Source: an uncultured Mycoplasmatota bacterium (GTDB lineage: Bacteria > Bacillota_I > Bacilli_A > RF39 > UBA660). From it: 15,634 nt of DNA. The stretch is from the NCBI GenBank assembly GCA_947384645.1, contig CANDHX010000008.1:1-15634 (forward strand). The letters are read 5' to 3'. Made by a program: the position numbers and the translations under genes. The notes beneath the pieces were generated by a model. The model had not been told where the DNA came from. It worked only from the letters and a program-made list of their open reading frames with translations, and ran no database searches. Below, piece after piece: positions 13,427 through 15,634 of the stretch. The number at the start of each line of letters is the position of its first letter. Position 1 is the stretch's first letter.

Positions 13427-14588
13427 CATTAACTGCTCTCATAACTTGAGAATCTGTATAGATATTTTCTCTATCATAAAGTGTGCTATCGAACTCGACT
13501 TCTATATCTGGAAGCAATCCCTTGCCATCGATACATTCCCCAGTAGGAACTAACCACTTAGCAGTCGTATACTTGATTGCAGTTCCTGTCGATAGATTAG
13601 CTCTTTCTTGTACTAGTCCTTTTCCATATGTTTTATTACCGACTAACTTGGCACCATAAGAATATTTTAAAGCCCCGGCGAGTACCTCTGAAGCACTAGC
13701 AGAACTCTTGTTTACGACGACACTTATAGGATAAGTTCTCTTTTCATTTGTCTCATCTTTGGCGTCTTCCTTAGAGTTTTTACTTTCTAATGAATAAATG
13801 ATTTTGCCCTTTTCTATGAAAATCTCAGCTATGTTCTTTGCCATTTGCAAATAACCACCAGAATTATCTCTTAAGTCGAATACCAAAGCATCGATGCCTT
13901 CTTTTTCTAGTTTAGCCAAATGGTCGCTTACTTGCACATCACAAGTGCTATTGAATACTTCCAATTTTATATACCCTATTCTTTTTCCATTTTGGTTAAA
14001 TAAATGCGAACTAACTACAGGGTCATTTATACTAGCAGGACTCAAATTAAAAGTATGTTCTATTCCATTTCTAGATACGGTTAAAGTAAACGATTTAGAT
14101 TTTTTAATCTTCTCGGCTATATCATCATTAGGTGTTACGTTTTCCCCATTCATTTTAGTTATTATATCTCCCTGTTTAATGCCGGCTCTAGAAGCAGGAG
14201 TATCATCGAATACTTCTTTTATTTTCAAATCCTCTTTATATATAGTGATTCCTATTCCATTGTATTTGCCGTTGAGCGAATTATCCAAATTCGTTGCCGA
14301 ACCTTGATTTAAATATGTGGTATAAGGGTCTCCGGTGACGCTATACATTCCACTAATCGCCCCAGCAATCAACTCGTCTTTATTTAAAGTATCATAATAA
14401 TTATCTATGAGATTGTTGTAAGCTCCAATAAACTCTTTCAATTGATTATCATCGTTTAATAGAGAAAAATTGATACCACCCAAGTGTTTATAAATAAGAG
14501 TAGCTCCCAAAAAACACATGATAAATGAACTTACAACCACTATAATCGAAACATCTAAAAAACTAAAGATTTTTTTGTTTTTCTTCAT
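13413..14588 (-). CDS. Carboxy-terminal processing protease (S41 family, PDZ domain), CtpB-like
   Basis: A secreted, membrane-anchored serine protease of 391 aa. It has an N-terminal membrane helix (about 11–33) after MKKNKK, a helical cap region, a PDZ domain (about 105–180, GIGITIYKEDLKIKEVFDDTPASRAGIKQGDIITKMNG) and an S41 catalytic domain. The Ser/Lys dyad is S298 in KSSASASEVLAG and K323 in TYGKGLVQ, with Q327 as the usual partner. In Bacillus, CtpB and the PDZ-protease SpoIVB both cut SpoIVFA to activate pro-sigma-K processing, and spoIVB lies directly upstream of spo0A. Here a CtpB-type enzyme has that position; a sporulation role is inference, since S41 proteases also have general envelope roles. 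AGGA nine bases before ATG supports the start. Its length is slightly below that of B. subtilis CtpB. Confidence 0.93.
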   Translation of the reverse strand: MKKNKKIFSFLDVSIIVVVSSFIMCFLGATLIYKHLGGINFSLLNDDNQLKEFIGAYNNLIDNYYDTLNKDELIAGAISGMYSVTGDPYTTYLNQGSATNLDNSLNGKYNGIGITIYKEDLKIKEVFDDTPASRAGIKQGDIITKMNGENVTPNDDIAEKIKKSKSFTLTVSRNGIEHTFNLSPASINDPVVSSHLFNQNGKRIGYIKLEVFNSTCDVQVSDHLAKLEKEGIDALVFDLRDNSGGYLQMAKNIAEIFIEKGKIIYSLESKNSKEDAKDETNEKRTYPISVVVNKSSASASEVLAGALKYSYGAKLVGNKTYGKGLVQERANLSTGTAIKYTTAKWLVPTGECIDGKGLLPDIEVEFDSTLYDRENIYTDSQVMRAVNDLAG

Positions 14589-14656
14589 AGTTTCACGTCC
14601 TATAATTAATATATCACAAAATTTTTAAAAAATCACAAAAATGCCTTGTGTTTGAC

Positions 14657-14682
14657 AAAAAAACAACACATAATCGTGTCAT
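14657..14682 (-). terminator. Possible terminator after the 169-aa membrane protein gene
   Basis: On the minus strand ATGACACG pairs with TGTGTTGT around ATTA, with three G-U pairs, and overlaps a seven-T run. The stop codon TGA (14681–14679) is inside the stem. The stem is weak. Confidence 0.45.
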
Positions 14683-15188
14683 CTTTTCAATTCTTTCTTA
14701 ATTTCTTCTAAATCTTCTAAGTATTTATCGACTTTTCCGCCTTTAATTTTAATTAGTGTAGGCTCTTTTAGGGCTAATTCGCTAGCATTTATTGGCTTCT
14801 TATTAGATTCTTCTTTGACATATGGTTTATTAGCTTCAAGCCCTAAATCCATGAAATAAATCTTTCCTTCTGGGTCGTTGAAAGTGTTCAAAACCGCTGC
14901 ATAGATACTGGCTTTTGATGAGTCGGCATCGTATGCTAGAACATAATAATTTTCTTCCGGTCTATTAAATACATTACCGGCAAGCACCGTAGTATACGAA
15001 ATTTCTTCATCCTTATGTTCAACTTCATTGTCGATTACGCCGTCTTTTATTAAGAGTTTAGTAGATATAAAATAAAGTCCAACTGCTACTACTGCAACTC
15101 CGACTAGTATATATATGAATTTCTTAATCGTATCGACATCTTCATTTATATCTTTAATTACTTCTACTTCTTTTGTTTTCTTTTCCAT
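14679..15188 (-). CDS. Membrane-anchored thioredoxin-fold-like protein lacking CxxC (169 aa)
   Basis: A charged cytoplasmic start (about 22 residues) is followed by a membrane helix (about 24–42) and an outer domain. From about residue 65 the order of elements is thioredoxin-like: a strand YYVLAYD (81–87), a helix SKASIYAAVLNTF (91–103), a strand KIYFMDL (109–115), then EPTLIKIKGGKVDKYLE (142–158), which looks like the cis-proline (P143) and last two strands, and a final helix. The place where a CxxC would follow the first strand reads ADSSKAS, and the protein has no cysteine at all, so it cannot be a thiol oxidoreductase of the usual kind. The fold is inferred from pattern only. AGGTGG seven bases before ATG supports the start. 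It lies between a truncated gene upstream and the S41 protease gene. Confidence 0.7.
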   Translation of the reverse strand: MEKKTKEVEVIKDINEDVDTIKKFIYILVGVAVVAVGLYFISTKLLIKDGVIDNEVEHKDEEISYTTVLAGNVFNRPEENYYVLAYDADSSKASIYAAVLNTFNDPEGKIYFMDLGLEANKPYVKEESNKKPINASELALKEPTLIKIKGGKVDKYLEDLEEIKKELKR

Positions 15189-15207
15189 ACAAAAACCACC
15201 TAAATTG

Positions 15208-15216
15208 ATTATAACA
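15208..15216 (-). promoter_or_regulatory. Possible extended -10 promoter for the 169-aa gene
   Basis: On the minus strand TGTTATAAT gives a perfect -10 with a TG extension in the 50-base gap between the truncated gene and the 169-aa gene. No recognisable -35 is present, so this could be chance in A+T-rich DNA. Confidence 0.35.
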
Positions 15217-15238
15217 AATCTAATAAGAAAAAGGAAGC

Positions 15239-15588
15239 CTAATTTGCATGTCGCATTGTATCGTAATCTATCTCTATTAATTTTTCTAGCATTTCGCCTT
15301 CTGACAAAACAATCGAAATTTTTAAATTATCAAAATAGATATTCGGATAGGTATATGAAGCGATTTCCTTATTATTGCTATCGACAAATTGTAATGTATA
15401 AATTGCCCCTATAGAATTAAATACCATACTGCTATCAGCTACTTTAGCATTTGAAAATATTTTTATAATATTATCTATTTCCTCTCTTTTTTCGATAATT
15501 TTATGTATTGAAACTTCCTTATTTTCCTTTAATCTTTTTACATTTATTTTTTCTGTATTAGATGATATCCTCTCTATTATTTCAAAAA
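15239..15588 (-). CDS. 3' part of a gene of unknown function, cut by the contig end
   Basis: An open frame runs without stop from the adapter junction at 15588 to the TAG at 15241–15239, about 116 residues. The ATG at 15427 is internal; the frame is open and protein-like well upstream of it (IERISSNTEKINVKRLKENK...). The visible part has a charged, lysine/glutamate-rich first half and then a beta-rich segment (SSMVFNSIGAIYTLQFVDSNNKEIASYTYP...YFDNLKISIVL) ending in a short helix (SEGEMLEKLIEIDYDTM). No membrane segment is seen in the part available. The start is missing because genomic sequence stops at 15588. I do not recognise the family. Confidence 0.65.
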
Positions 15589-15634
15589 AGATCGGAAGAG
15601 CGTCGTGTAGGGAAAGAGTGTAACTGTAGGTGTA
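15589..15634 (+). other. Illumina TruSeq adapter read-through (not genomic)
   Basis: Bases 15589–15621 match the 33-base reverse complement of the TruSeq universal adapter (starts AGATCGGAAGAGCGTCG, ends GGGAAAGAGTGT). They are followed by an eight-base index-like word, AACTGTAG (15622–15629), and then GTGTA (15630–15634), which begins the next constant part of the adapter. This is a library artefact left at the contig end and should be removed. Confidence 0.97.

Overview
The window is an A+T-rich piece of a low-GC Gram-positive (Bacillota) chromosome. UGA is used as a stop by at least three genes, so this is not the mycoplasma code. A clear Spo0A with a full DNA-binding domain points to an endospore-forming lineage or a descendant of one. 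The polA–mutM block, the FemABX protein and several surface proteins that I do not recognise would fit an uncultured gut Bacilli or Erysipelotrichia-like genome, but that placement is inference.

Layout. 40–1438 (minus): a three-gene operon of small membrane or cytosolic proteins of unknown function. 1574–2017 (minus): a four-tRNA operon (Ser-UGA, initiator fMet, Asp, Phe) with its own promoter and terminator. 2066–3702 (minus): a uracil permease gene behind a leader of about 190 nt that holds a possible 33-codon leader peptide and an intrinsic terminator. 3720–5327: a divergent pair, a small XRE-type HTH regulator (minus) and a FemABX-like cell-wall transferase (plus), separated by an array of inverted repeats. 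5382–9422 (minus): polA, a divergent pyroglutamyl-peptidase-like gene and mutM, tightly overlapped. 9523–12182 (plus): an operon of a membrane-anchored J-domain protein and a membrane-anchored cysteine-rich protein. 12214–12531 (plus): a small unknown protein. 12530–15588 (minus): spo0A preceded by a PDZ/S41 carboxy-terminal protease, a membrane-anchored thioredoxin-fold-like protein without the CxxC motif, and a gene cut by the contig end.

The last 46 bases (15589–15634) are not genomic. They match Illumina TruSeq adapter read-through: adapter, 8-base index, then the start of the next adapter segment. The contig end is therefore artificial and the last gene is truncated there.

How the genes work together. 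polA and mutM form a DNA-repair transcription unit. Spo0A with a neighbouring PDZ-protease gene recalls the Bacillus spoIVB–spo0A pair, but here the protease is of the S41 (CtpB) type. The most interesting unexplained parts are the J-domain/Cys-rich surface operon and the leader of the uracil permease gene.
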